Assembly: GCF_032586235.1 (NCBI RefSeq)
Contig: NZ_JAWHTD010000058.1
Coordinates: forward strand, 1-21,202
Reading direction: 5' to 3'
Origin: Aestuariicoccus sp032586235
GTDB taxonomy: Bacteria; Pseudomonadota; Alphaproteobacteria; Rhodobacterales; Rhodobacteraceae
Length of the DNA: 21,202 bases
Positions 1 to 6,448 of this stretch are shown here, in pieces. The notes beneath the pieces are model-generated. The model did no database searches and had not been told where the DNA came from. It worked only from the letters and a program-made list of their open reading frames with translations. The position numbers were made by a program, and so were the translations under genes. Each line of letters opens with the position of its first letter. Position 1 is the first letter of the stretch.

Positions 1-434
1 TTTCCCGGCGGAACGCAACGGCGTACTTCGCGCGCGAGTCCCAATGAAGTACGCCTTCATCCGGGCGCATCGCATCGGGCGGAGTTCGGTGTCTGGGCTA
101 TGTGCCGGGTGCTGAAGGTGCATTTCAGCGGGTTCTATGCATGGCTTAAGGATCCGTTAAGCCACGGTGCGCAGGAAGATGCCCGTCAGACCGAGCCGGT
201 CCGGCAGGCCTGGACCGAGAGCGGATATCGCAAGCTGACCGACGACCTGCGCGACCAGGGCGAACGCATCTCGGAGAACCGGGTTGCCCGGCTGGCGTCG
301 CTGGCCGGGATCGCCGCGCAGGTGGGCTACAAGCGCCGCCCGGCCGGTATGGCGGCAAGCCTGCGGTGGTGGCCGAGAACAGGCTGGAGCAGCGGTTCGA
401 GACGTCCGAGTCAGATCAGGTCTGGGTGACCGAC
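1..434 (+). pseudogene. Remnant of an IS3-family transposase (orfA tail plus orfB N-terminal part), frameshifted and truncated
   Basis: Positions 1-47 read as the end of an IS3-type orfA (ATAYFARESQ then TGA at 45-47). Its stop overlaps an orfB ATG at 44-46, the usual IS3 arrangement. OrfB then runs through three frames. MKYAFIRAHR is in the frame of 44. EFGVWAMCRVLKVHFSGFYAW through VGYKRRP is in the frame of 100. RYGGKPAVVAENRLEQRF through VWVTD is in the frame of 345. So there are two frameshifts, near 70-76 and near 340-346. The copy ends at the first catalytic Asp of the DDE domain, where the next element begins at 435. The rest of orfB is not found in the window. The contig start cuts off most of orfA. 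The gene is certainly non-functional; which IS3 subgroup it belongs to I cannot say. Confidence 0.85.
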
Positions 435-458
435 TGGAGTTCCCCCGGTTTCGTGGAC
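435..458 (+). repeat. IS3 element terminal inverted repeat (left)
   Basis: This is a 24-base terminal repeat matching the other end of the element at 22 of 24 positions; the outer 17 bases are identical. The transposase should bind and cleave here. Confidence 0.85.
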
Positions 459-460
459 GG

Positions 461-1324
461 TTATGGGCTTGGGGATTCCAGCCCTTCAGCGGCGGTCCTT
501 TCGTAGTTGATCGGTGACTTATAGCCCAAAGCCGAATGGCGGCGAGAGGGGTTGTACCAGCCTTCGATGAACTCGAAGCAGGCGACGCGGGCCTCAGCCT
601 TCGTCCTGAACTTGCGGCGGTCGATCAGTTCGCATTCGAGCGTGGCGAAGAAGCTCTCGCACATGGCGTTGTCGTAGCAATCGCCGACCGAGCCCATCGA
701 CGGCCTGACACCCATTTCCTTGCATCGCAGGCCGAAGGCCACGGACGTGTATTGCGATCCCTGGTCGCTATGATGGATGACGTTGTTCGGTTTGCGCTGC
801 GCGACCGCCATGTTCATCGCATCGAGAACGAGTTGCGTTCTCTGTCCGGTGCCCATAGCCCAGCCGATGATACGGCGGCTGAAGGCATCCAACACAACCG
901 CCAGATAGAGAAAGCCTGTCCAGGTGGGCACGAAGGTGATGTCGGCCACCCACAACACGTTCGGGGCATCGGCATAGAAGTTCCGGTCCACCAGATCGGC
1001 GGCAGGCCGGACACGAGGGTCACGTTCTGTCGTGACGACGAACTTACGGCGGCTGACGCCCCTCAAGCCCTTGGCTGGCATCAGGCGCTCGACACGCTTG
1101 CGACCGACGAGGATCCCTTCATCCGCCAGCTCGGCATGAATGCGGGGCGCGCCGTAGGTCTCTTTCGATGCCTCATGGATCGCCGCGATCCGCTTGCTCA
1201 GCGCTGCGTCTGCAACCTGCCGGGCGCTCGGCGAACGGCGGTGACATGCATAGAACCCGCTGCGGGACACCCCCAGCGTGCGCGACATCATCTGGACAGA
1301 ATACTCGGCCTGGTTCGCGGTCAT
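461..1324 (-). CDS. IS3-family transposase OrfB (DDE integrase-type catalytic subunit)
   Basis: Catalyses cutting and joining of the IS ends as an RNase H-fold DDE recombinase. From the ATG at 1324 the protein is 287 residues. An N-terminal HTH_21-like segment holds SRSGFYACHRR. The rve integrase core carries the first Asp at D128 (LWVADITFV), the second at D187 (HHSDQGSQYTS) and the Glu at E223 (CYDNAMCESFF). The 35-residue gap between the last two is the classic DD(35)E spacing, and no stop or frameshift is seen in the domain. The frame stays open upstream to 1507 and overlaps orfA in the -1 frame. In this family OrfB is normally made as an OrfAB fusion by -1 frameshifting; an A-run at 1355-1358 (minus strand) lies in the overlap. 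OrfB itself looks intact, but orfA has a premature stop, so activity of this copy is doubtful. Confidence 0.88.
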   Translation of the reverse strand: MTANQAEYSVQMMSRTLGVSRSGFYACHRRSPSARQVADAALSKRIAAIHEASKETYGAPRIHAELADEGILVGRKRVERLMPAKGLRGVSRRKFVVTTERDPRVRPAADLVDRNFYADAPNVLWVADITFVPTWTGFLYLAVVLDAFSRRIIGWAMGTGQRTQLVLDAMNMAVAQRKPNNVIHHSDQGSQYTSVAFGLRCKEMGVRPSMGSVGDCYDNAMCESFFATLECELIDRRKFRTKAEARVACFEFIEGWYNPSRRHSALGYKSPINYERTAAEGLESPSP

Positions 1325-1632
1325 GAATTTGAAGACCTCCGCGATGTCACGTCGTTTTGTGCAAACCAGGCCGCGGCCTTTGACAGGATGTCCCGCTCTT
1401 GTCGCAACTGCTTCACTTCGCGGCGAAGACGCCGGAGTTCCTCGCGATCCTCGCTTCTCAGGATGACCAGATCGTCGCCGTCGTCGGCGGCGGCCTGTCT
1501 GACCCACTCGTGGATCGTGGCGGCGCAGGGCTCATACTCCCGCGCCAAGCTTTCAACACTGCGCCCGGTTCGCACCAGCGCAACCATCTACTCCCGAAAT
1601 TCCGTCGGGTACGGGTTCCTCGTTCTCGGCAT
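1321..1632 (-). pseudogene. IS3-family OrfA with an in-frame amber stop at codon 15
   Basis: OrfA provides the helix-turn-helix that binds the IS ends and a leucine zipper for multimerisation. The natural start is the ATG at 1632, preceded by GGAGAG. It reads MPRTRNPYPTEFRE and then TAG at 1590-1588, immediately before MVALVRTGRSVESL. Related OrfA proteins have Gln here, so a single CAG-to-TAG change is the simple explanation. Reading can resume at the ATG at 1587, giving 88 residues, but this loses the first helix of the DNA-binding domain and has no good ribosome binding site. The C-terminal part has the expected charged coiled coil (EDREELRRLRREVKQLRQER) and ends KAAAWFAQNDV in the overlap with orfB. 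Read-through by an amber suppressor or a sequencing error are alternatives. Confidence 0.75.
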
Positions 1633-1663
1633 GAAAAACACTCTCCTTCATTAGTGAAAAAGT

Positions 1664-1687
1664 GTCCATCAAACCGGGGGAACTCCA
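1664..1687 (-). repeat. IS3 element terminal inverted repeat (right)
   Basis: This is the partner of the left repeat. On the minus strand it starts at 1687 with TGGAGTTCCCCCGGTTT and then differs by two bases before TGGAC. It lies about 30 bp upstream of the orfA start codon. Confidence 0.85.
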
Positions 1688-1909
1688 TGCACAAGAAGCA
1701 AGGGAACGTCACAACACCCTAGTTCATAGGTTCGAACCAATGGTGCAACCAATCCTGATGGTGTGCGGAGATCAACTTGACGCGCGCGCGTGAAGGGCTG
1801 ACAACCGCCACTCTAAGGCTTGAACAGGTGCTGCATGGGGAAGAAAGGGGGGAATGCAAAACAAAAAACAACGCATATCATTGTTTTTATTATGCTTTAA
1901 ACTGAGAAC
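1688..1909. other. Non-coding stretch between the IS and the tRNA
   Basis: This 222-bp stretch has no convincing gene. It is visibly more AT-rich than the rest of the window towards 1850-1905. It lies on the 3' side of the tRNA-Arg gene, where integrative elements usually insert, but no integrase, att repeat or recognisable remnant was found. The last part holds the candidate tRNA terminator listed separately. Confidence 0.5.
1859..1887 (-). terminator. Candidate terminator downstream of tRNA-Arg
   Basis: On the minus strand AAAACAA (plus 1881-1887) pairs perfectly with TTGTTTT (plus 1865-1871) across a 9-base loop. A T-rich tail (TTTTTTG) follows. The stem is AT-rich and therefore weak. Its position, 23 bp past the tRNA 3' end, fits a Rho-independent terminator. 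Confidence 0.4.
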
Positions 1910-1986
1910 TGGCGATCCCGGCAGGATTCGAACCTGCAACCTGCCCCTTAGGAGGGGGCTGCTCTATCCAGTTGAGCCACGGGACC
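1910..1986 (-). tRNA. tRNA-Arg (anticodon CCT), CCA encoded
   Basis: Read on the minus strand, the 77-nt gene folds as a standard cloverleaf. The acceptor stem GGTCCCG pairs with CGGGATC with one G-T pair. The D arm is GCTC...GAGC. The anticodon stem GCCCC/GGGGC encloses loop CTCCTAA, whose anticodon is CCT. The T arm is GCAGG-TTCGAAT-CCTGC, and the 3' end is discriminator G plus encoded CCA. It reads the rare AGG arginine codon. This tRNA is a frequent target for integrases, and here its 3' end faces the IS-rich contig edge. Confidence 0.95.
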
Positions 1987-2182
1987 GCTGCGGCCGTTAT
2001 TCCGCATTTCAGGCAGCTGTGCCACCACTTCCTGCAAAAGTTGCGCGCCACATGGATTGCGCTCGGATACAGCGCGGGTTTCGGCCCGGCCCTCTGCCCT
2101 CAGGAAAACGCGCCCGCAAGCCCGCGGAGGGCTGAGCGCCGAAGCATCGGCTCGCTTGCGTCGATGCCGCAAGCGTCGTACA

Positions 2183-2199
2183 CCTGAAGAAACTTCAGG
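2183..2199. promoter_or_regulatory. Palindrome overlapping the LacI-type gene's ribosome binding site
   Basis: CCTGAAG-AAA-CTTCAGG is a perfect 7-bp inverted repeat with a 3-base centre. Its right arm overlaps the AGGA (2198-2200 region) that serves as Shine-Dalgarno for the TTG start at 2210. It could be an autoregulatory operator (17 bp, a plausible size for a LacI-type dimer) or an RNA hairpin that hides the ribosome binding site. Confidence 0.45.
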
Positions 2200-2209
2200 A
2201 AATTCAGCA

Positions 2210-3235
2210 TTGCCGAACGACGATACCCGACCTTTGACCCTGCGCGATGTCTCCGAGGCGTCGGGGGTTTCGGAAATGACTGTCAGCCGCGTGCTGCGCA
2301 ACCGTGGCGATGTCAGCCAGGCCACCCGTGAAAAGGTGCTCGAGGCGGCCAAGGCTCTGGGCTACGTGCCCAACAAGATCGCCGGGGCGCTGGCGTCTTC
2401 GCGCGTGAACCTGGTGGCGGTGATCATCCCCAGCTTGCGCAACATGGTGTTCCCCGAGGTCATGTCGGGCATCAGCGCCGTGCTGGAAGAGACCGACCTG
2501 CAGCCGGTCGTGGGCGTGACCGACTACCTGCCCGAAAAGGAAGAGCGCGTTCTCTACGAGATGCTGTCGTGGCGGCCCTCGGGCGTGATCATCGCCGGGC
2601 TGGAGCATACCGACGCCAGCCGCGCCATGCTGGCGGCGAGCGGCATTCCCGTGGTCGAGATCATGGATGTGGACGGCACGCCGGTCGACGCGATGGTGGG
2701 CATTTCGCACCGCCGCGCGGGGCGCGAGATGGCCAGGGCGATCCTGCGGGCGGGCTATCAGAACATCGGCTTCATGGGCACCAAGATGCCGCTGGACCAC
2801 CGCGCCCGCAAACGGTTCGAGGGCTTTACCGAGGCGCTGGCCAAGGGCGGGCTCGAGGTCATGGATCAGGAATTCTATTCCGGCGGCTCGGCGCTGGCCA
2901 AAGGCCGCGAGATGACCAAGGCGATGCTGGAACGGACGCCCGAGCTGGATTTCCTCTATTATTCGAACGACATGATCGGCGCGGGCGGCTTGCTCTACCT
3001 GCTGGACGAGGGCCGCGACATCCCCGGTGAAATCGGTCTTGCCGGGTTCAACGGGGTCGAGCTGCTGGACGGTCTGCCGCGACAACTGGCGACGATGGAC
3101 GCCTGCCGCGACGAGATCGGAACAAAGGCCGCGCAGATCATCGCCGCCCGGGTCGAGAACCCGGATGCCGAGGTCGAAAAGATCGTCGAGCTTACCCCGA
3201 CCATTTCCTACGGCGACACGCTGCGCCGGCGCTGA
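2210..3235 (+). CDS. LacI/GntR-type transcriptional regulator
   Basis: This is a sugar-responsive DNA-binding repressor of 341 residues, the usual LacI size. Residues 9-31 form the HTH (LTLRDVSEASGVSEMTVSRV), followed by the hinge helix around GYVPNKIAGALAS (51-63). A periplasmic-binding-protein-like effector domain fills the rest (LVAVIIPSL near 68; PSGVIIAGLEHTD; a VGISHRRAGREMARAI segment; IGLAGFNGVELLDGL). It most resembles gluconate-type GntR repressors, but the ligand is not determinable here. I chose the TTG at 2210 because AGGA lies 9 bp upstream and the protein then begins just before the HTH. The frame is open back to an ATG at 2057, but that extension is an arginine-rich, LacI-atypical sequence. 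No sugar transporter or catabolic gene is adjacent, so its targets are probably elsewhere. The next gene starts 4 bp after the stop. Confidence 0.88.
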   Translation: MPNDDTRPLTLRDVSEASGVSEMTVSRVLRNRGDVSQATREKVLEAAKALGYVPNKIAGALASSRVNLVAVIIPSLRNMVFPEVMSGISAVLEETDLQPVVGVTDYLPEKEERVLYEMLSWRPSGVIIAGLEHTDASRAMLAASGIPVVEIMDVDGTPVDAMVGISHRRAGREMARAILRAGYQNIGFMGTKMPLDHRARKRFEGFTEALAKGGLEVMDQEFYSGGSALAKGREMTKAMLERTPELDFLYYSNDMIGAGGLLYLLDEGRDIPGEIGLAGFNGVELLDGLPRQLATMDACRDEIGTKAAQIIAARVENPDAEVEKIVELTPTISYGDTLRRR

Positions 3236-3239
3236 TCCC

Positions 3240-4445
3240 GTGGTCGCCTGTCTGGACAACGGCGCGGCGCGACGGCTCTTTCTGGATCGCCACGCCCTGC
3301 TGGAACAGCCCGCCGGACCGGCCAAGGGCGAGGATCTGCTGGCGCTGATCGGGCGGCTGGGCTTTGTCCAGGTCGACAGCATCGCGACGGTGGAACGCGC
3401 GCATCACATGATCCTTTTCGCGCGGCGCCCGGCCTTTCGGCCCGGCCACCTCGCGCCGCTGCTGGAACGCGACCGGCATCTCTTCGAGCACTGGACCCAT
3501 GACGCCGCGGTGATCCCGACGGAGTTTTACCCGCATTGGCGGCTGCGCTTCGCGCGCGACGCCGAGAAGCTGCGCGGCCAATGGCAGAGCGCGCGGCGCG
3601 AGGGGTTCGAGCGCCGGTTCGACACGGTCCTGCAGCGCATCCGCGACCACGGGCCGGTCAGTTCCGCCGATGTGGGCGCGGACGAGGCGCGCTCGAAAGG
3701 CGGATGGTGGGACTGGCATCCGTCCAAGACCGCGCTGGAATATCTCTGGCGCAGCGGAGAGCTGTCCGTCACCCGGCGCGAGGCGTTCCGCAAGGTCTAT
3801 GACCTGACCGAAAGGGTCATCCCCGAGGGACCGCGCAGCGCGGTGCCGCATCCCCCTGACTGCATCGACTGGCTCTGCGCCGGGGCGCTGGACCGGCTGG
3901 GCTTTGCCACCCCGGGCGAGATCGCCGCCTTCTGGGACATCGTCACGGTGGACGAGGCCAAGGGCTGGGCCCGTGCGGCGCTGGCCGAGAGGCGGGTCGA
4001 AGAGGTCGACATCGCCGGGGCCGACGGCCGCCCGCGCCGGGCGCTTGCAAGGTCCGGCACCCTGGCCGAGGCCCACGCCCTGCCCGACGCGCCTGGCCGG
4101 ATCCGGGTGCTCAGCCCCTTCGACCCGGCGCTGCGCGACCGCAAGCGCGCCGAACGGCTGTTCGGCTTCCACTACCGGATCGAGATCTTCGTGCCCGCGC
4201 CGAAGCGGCGGTACGGCTACTATGTCTTTCCGCTGCTCGAAGGCGACCGGCTGGTGGGCCGGATCGACATGAAGACCGACCGCGGCGCGGACGCGCTGAA
4301 GGTGACGGCGCTCTGGCCCGAGCGCGGGCTGCGCTGGGGCCGTGGACGGCAGGCGCGGCTGGAGGCGGAACTGGACCGCGTGGCGCGCTTTGCCGGGCTG
4401 TCCGAGGTGCGCTGGCAGGACGGCTGGCTGCGCGACGCAGAGTGA
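3240..4445 (+). CDS. YcaQ/AlkX-type winged-helix DNA glycosylase
   Basis: This belongs to the HTH_42 (formerly DUF1006) family, whose members YcaQ/AlkX and AlkZ are DNA glycosylases that unhook interstrand crosslinks and remove bulky N-alkyl lesions. The protein is 401 residues from a GTG at 3240, close to the family norm. Near residues 42-50 it reads FVQVDSIATVERAHHM. Q44-V45-D46 matches the QxD catalytic motif of the YcaQ branch rather than the QxQ of AlkZ. Later family blocks are visible: PTEFYPHW, WWDWHPSKTALEYLWRSGEL, LSPFDPALRDRKRAERLFGF and YGYYVFPLLEGDRLVGRIDMK. The GTG follows the regulator's stop by 4 bp with no strong ribosome binding site, which suggests translational coupling to the LacI gene. 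The functional assignment is by family; substrate range is inferred. Confidence 0.88.
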   Translation: MVACLDNGAARRLFLDRHALLEQPAGPAKGEDLLALIGRLGFVQVDSIATVERAHHMILFARRPAFRPGHLAPLLERDRHLFEHWTHDAAVIPTEFYPHWRLRFARDAEKLRGQWQSARREGFERRFDTVLQRIRDHGPVSSADVGADEARSKGGWWDWHPSKTALEYLWRSGELSVTRREAFRKVYDLTERVIPEGPRSAVPHPPDCIDWLCAGALDRLGFATPGEIAAFWDIVTVDEAKGWARAALAERRVEEVDIAGADGRPRRALARSGTLAEAHALPDAPGRIRVLSPFDPALRDRKRAERLFGFHYRIEIFVPAPKRRYGYYVFPLLEGDRLVGRIDMKTDRGADALKVTALWPERGLRWGRGRQARLEAELDRVARFAGLSEVRWQDGWLRDAE

Positions 4446-4698
4446 GACCTGTCGCACGGCTGTTACAACACCCCGCTAGCGTCCGCCGCGTGAGTGTGAC
4501 CGCACCGCGCAAAGCCCGTCCCCATGGGCACCGCGCGGCCCCTTCGGGGATTATGCCAAGCCCTTTTCGCAACCGGGGGCCGCAGGCGAGCCATGCAATG
4601 GCGTGAAGGCGGGTATTCGACCTTGGGCCTACCGCTTTGCCGCGCCGCGGCATAGGTAGTCTTCAAACGGAATACCACTGAATACTGATGAGATGATA
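4446..4698. other. Intergenic stretch before the DUF1127 gene
   Basis: This is 253 bp with no gene that I can support. It contains a small GC hairpin (CCCC-TT-CGGGG type, near 4541-4552) without a T-tract. A promoter for the DUF1127 gene must lie here, but no convincing -35/-10 pair was found. Confidence 0.4.
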
Positions 4699-4914
4699 AT
4701 GGCACATGTAAGCACCCACACCCCCGCACGCGGCAACCTGATCCTCGATGCAATCGACGCGATCGGCCGCTTTTTCGTTCTGATCACCGAAAGCAACTAC
4801 CGCGTCCGCGAGGCCGAGCGCCTGCAGCGCATGACCGACACGCAGCTGGCCTCCCGCGGCCTCAAGCGCGACGACATTCCGCGCCACGTCTTCGCGGACA
4901 TGTACTACCTCTGA
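4699..4914 (+). CDS. DUF1127 domain small protein
   Basis: This is a 71-residue basic protein of the DUF1127 (YjiS-like) family, common in alphaproteobacteria. The C-terminal half carries the family signature: RVREAERLQRMTDTQL, then ASRGLKRDDIPRHVF, i.e. an arginine-rich helix followed by a short turn and D-I. Members have been linked to RNA turnover, phosphate and stress responses; the role here is unknown. The ATG at 4699 is preferred because GATGAG lies about 6 bp upstream; an in-frame ATG at 4693 would add two residues but leaves no space for a ribosome binding site. It is followed by a strong terminator and so is a single-gene transcript. Confidence 0.85.
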   Translation: MAHVSTHTPARGNLILDAIDAIGRFFVLITESNYRVREAERLQRMTDTQLASRGLKRDDIPRHVFADMYYL

Positions 4915-4941
4915 GCGTCTCCATCGCGTTAGAGCCTGCGG

Positions 4942-4968
4942 GGCCCGCTCGATCCGAGCGGGCCTTTT
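4942..4968 (+). terminator. Rho-independent terminator after the DUF1127 gene
   Basis: There is a perfect 10-bp stem: GGCCCGCTCG (4942-4951) pairs with CGAGCGGGCC (4955-4964) over a 3-base loop. TTTT follows. Confidence 0.9.
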
Positions 4969-5014
4969 GCGTTTCGGGCTTTCGGCCCGACGCGACCTGC
5001 GGCAAGGTGCCAGC

Positions 5015-5524
5015 ATGACCTTGCGCCGCGCCCTGCCCTCGGATGCCTCGAGCATCGCCGCACTGTCGATAGAGGTGTGGCTGGGCACCTATCTGAAACA
5101 GGGCGTCAGCGGCTTTTTCGCCGATTACGCATTGTCCGAGTTCACTCCTGCCAGGATCGCCGCGCTGATCGGCGATCCGGACGAATGGATCGTCGTCTCG
5201 CAGAACGTTGAGGGCATCGACGGGGTCATCCGCGTCACGTCGGGGCGCGCGGCGCCCGTCGCAGGCTGTTCCGAGACCGAGATCAGCACCTTCTACGTTC
5301 AACCCCGCCATCACGGCAAGGGGATCGGCAAGGCGCTGCTGAACGCCGCCCTTGCCCGGTGCCGGGAAAGAGGCGCGCCATCGGTCTGGCTGGCCACGAA
5401 TGCCGAAAACACCCCCGCCATCGGGTTCTATCTGGCGCGTGGGTTCCGGCAGGTCGGACACACGCATTTCCGCCTGCGGGATCAGGCCTATCTGAACAAC
5501 GTCTACTGTTACGATCTGACCTGA
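5015..5524 (+). CDS. GNAT family N-acetyltransferase
   Basis: Transfers an acetyl group from acetyl-CoA to an unidentified amine. The protein has 169 residues. It starts MTLRRALPSDASSIAALS, the usual beta1-alpha1 opening of the fold. The acetyl-CoA pyrophosphate loop (motif A) is at about 96-106: QPRHHGKGIGKALL, with R98-x-x-G101-x-G103. Motif B follows as LATNAENTPAIGFYLARGF. The start at 5015 is chosen because AAGGTG lies 6 bp upstream. The frame is open to 4967, but that would place the N-terminus inside the preceding terminator. The substrate cannot be inferred from context; the gene stands alone between two terminators. Confidence 0.88.
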   Translation: MTLRRALPSDASSIAALSIEVWLGTYLKQGVSGFFADYALSEFTPARIAALIGDPDEWIVVSQNVEGIDGVIRVTSGRAAPVAGCSETEISTFYVQPRHHGKGIGKALLNAALARCRERGAPSVWLATNAENTPAIGFYLARGFRQVGHTHFRLRDQAYLNNVYCYDLT

Positions 5525-5532
5525 CGGCAACA

Positions 5533-5561
5533 AAAAAGCCGCGTCCGAGACGCGGCTTTTT
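5533..5561. terminator. Bidirectional terminator between the GNAT gene and rpsD
   Basis: AAAAAGCCGCGT (5533-5544) pairs perfectly with ACGCGGCTTTTT (5550-5561), a 12-bp stem with a 5-base loop. The A-run and T-run let it serve both the plus-strand GNAT gene and the minus-strand rpsD gene, which converge here. Confidence 0.92.
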
Positions 5562-5584
5562 CGTTTGTCAGGCGCGGAACCGGA

Positions 5585-6205
5585 TCAGTTCTGCGCGTAG
5601 AATTCGATGACGAGGTTCGGTTCCATCATGACCGGGTACGGCACGTCCGACAGGCCGGGCTGGCGCACGAAGGTCGCGGTCATCTTGGAGTGGTCGACCT
5701 CGAGGTAGTCAGGCACGTCACGCTCGGGCAGGCCGGCGGCTTCGAGCACCGAGGCAAGCTGCTTGGACTTTTCGCGGACCTCGATCACGTCACCCTCTTT
5801 CACGCGGTAGGAGGGGATGTTGACGCGGCGGCCGTTCACCATGACGTGGCCGTGGTTCACGAACTGGCGCGCGGCGAAGACGGTCGGCACGAACTTGGCG
5901 CGGTAGACCACCGCGTCAAGGCGACGTTCCAGCAGGCCGATCAGCAGCTCGCCGGTGTCGCCTTTCTGACGCTCGGCATCGCGGTAGATGCGGCGGAACT
6001 GCTTTTCGGTCAGGTCGCCGTAGTAACCCTTGAGCTTTTGCTTGGCGCGCAGCTGCAGGCCGAAGTCCGACATCTTGGCCTTGCGGCGCTGGCCGTGCTG
6101 GCCCGGGCCGTATTCGCGGCGGTTCACCGGCGACTTGGGGCGGCCCCAGATGTTTTCGCCCATGCGGCGGTCGATCTTGTACTTGGCAGAGGTGCGTTTG
6201 GTCAC
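5585..6205 (-). CDS. rpsD: 30S ribosomal protein S4
   Basis: This is a primary 16S rRNA-binding protein that nucleates small-subunit assembly and helps shape the mRNA entry site. It has 206 residues, the standard bacterial length. The N-terminus TKRTSAKYKIDRRMGENIW and the block SPVNRREYGPGQHGQRR are typical of alphaproteobacterial S4. No zinc-binding cysteines are present (C-minus form). The S4 RNA-binding domain is about residues 95-155 (ERRLDAVVYRAKFV, VNHGHVMVNGRRVNIPSY). I chose the GTG at 6205 because AAGGAG lies 8 bp upstream on the minus strand and it restores the conserved N-terminus; a further open stretch to 6283 is leader. As often in this group, rpsD is a lone gene away from the main ribosomal protein operons. 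Confidence 0.97.
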   Translation of the reverse strand: MTKRTSAKYKIDRRMGENIWGRPKSPVNRREYGPGQHGQRRKAKMSDFGLQLRAKQKLKGYYGDLTEKQFRRIYRDAERQKGDTGELLIGLLERRLDAVVYRAKFVPTVFAARQFVNHGHVMVNGRRVNIPSYRVKEGDVIEVREKSKQLASVLEAAGLPERDVPDYLEVDHSKMTATFVRQPGLSDVPYPVMMEPNLVIEFYAQN

Positions 6206-6319
6206 CGTCTGATCTCCTTCATTATGGATGGCCACTTTGGCCGTGAAGGGCGTTGTCCTCTGGGCTTGCGCCCCGACAGGCATCCCCTTGCGGGGGCCGC
6301 CAACACCAATGAAGCCGCG

Positions 6320-6347
6320 CTTATACGGGCGGCATGGCCAGAGTCAA
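6320..6347 (-). promoter_or_regulatory. Sigma-70-type promoter of rpsD
   Basis: On the minus strand TTGACT (6347-6342) is followed after 16 bp by TATAAG (6325-6320). This puts the start of transcription near 6313 and leaves a leader of about 108 nt before the GTG. The leader contains a short CCCC-GCAA-GGGG hairpin; whether S4 binds it is unknown. Confidence 0.8.
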
Positions 6348-6448
6348 CCGCCAGAGCGCCGGACCTGACGGGTTTTCCCGCCGGAGTTAGGATTTGCTTA
6401 ATGCTCCGCAGGCACAACTGAGTCCGAGAGACGGAGATTGGCCATCAC

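Larger units (their letters stand above)
435..1687 (-). mobile_element. IS3-family insertion sequence, 1,253 bp, complete ends
   Basis: The ends match as an inverted repeat: the left end begins TGGAGTTCCCCCGGTTT at 435 and the right end, read on the minus strand from 1687, begins with the same 17 bases. After a 2-base mismatch both continue TGGAC. The element therefore has the 5'-TG...CA-3' termini normal for IS3. It carries two overlapping reading frames on the minus strand (orfA, orfB), and its length is typical of the family. The three or four bases flanking each end (GAC at 432-434, TGC at 1688-1690) do not match, so no target duplication is visible. Confidence 0.88.

Noticed and set aside
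536..1654. A 372-codon open frame on the plus strand through the IS element
   Set aside because: It is the complement of orfB/orfA, which has clear transposase motifs; the plus-strand translation has no recognisable domain.
1721..1760. GGTTCGAACC near 1731 as a tRNA T-arm or attachment-site remnant
   Set aside because: The flanking bases do not form a T-stem or acceptor end and do not match the neighbouring tRNA 3' end beyond TTCGAA.
1739..1792. Short frame MVQPILMVCGDQLDARA, vaguely like a photolyase-type N-terminus
   Set aside because: It is only 17 codons, has no continuation in any frame and is too short to support homology.
2057..2209. Longer N-terminus for the LacI-type gene from ATG 2057
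   Set aside because: The 51 added residues are arginine-rich and unlike LacI proteins, while a TTG with AGGA upstream gives the normal length.
4974..4990. TCGGGC-TTTCG-GCCCGA hairpin after the DUF1127 terminator
   Set aside because: It has no T-tract and sits right after a much better terminator; probably incidental in GC-rich DNA.
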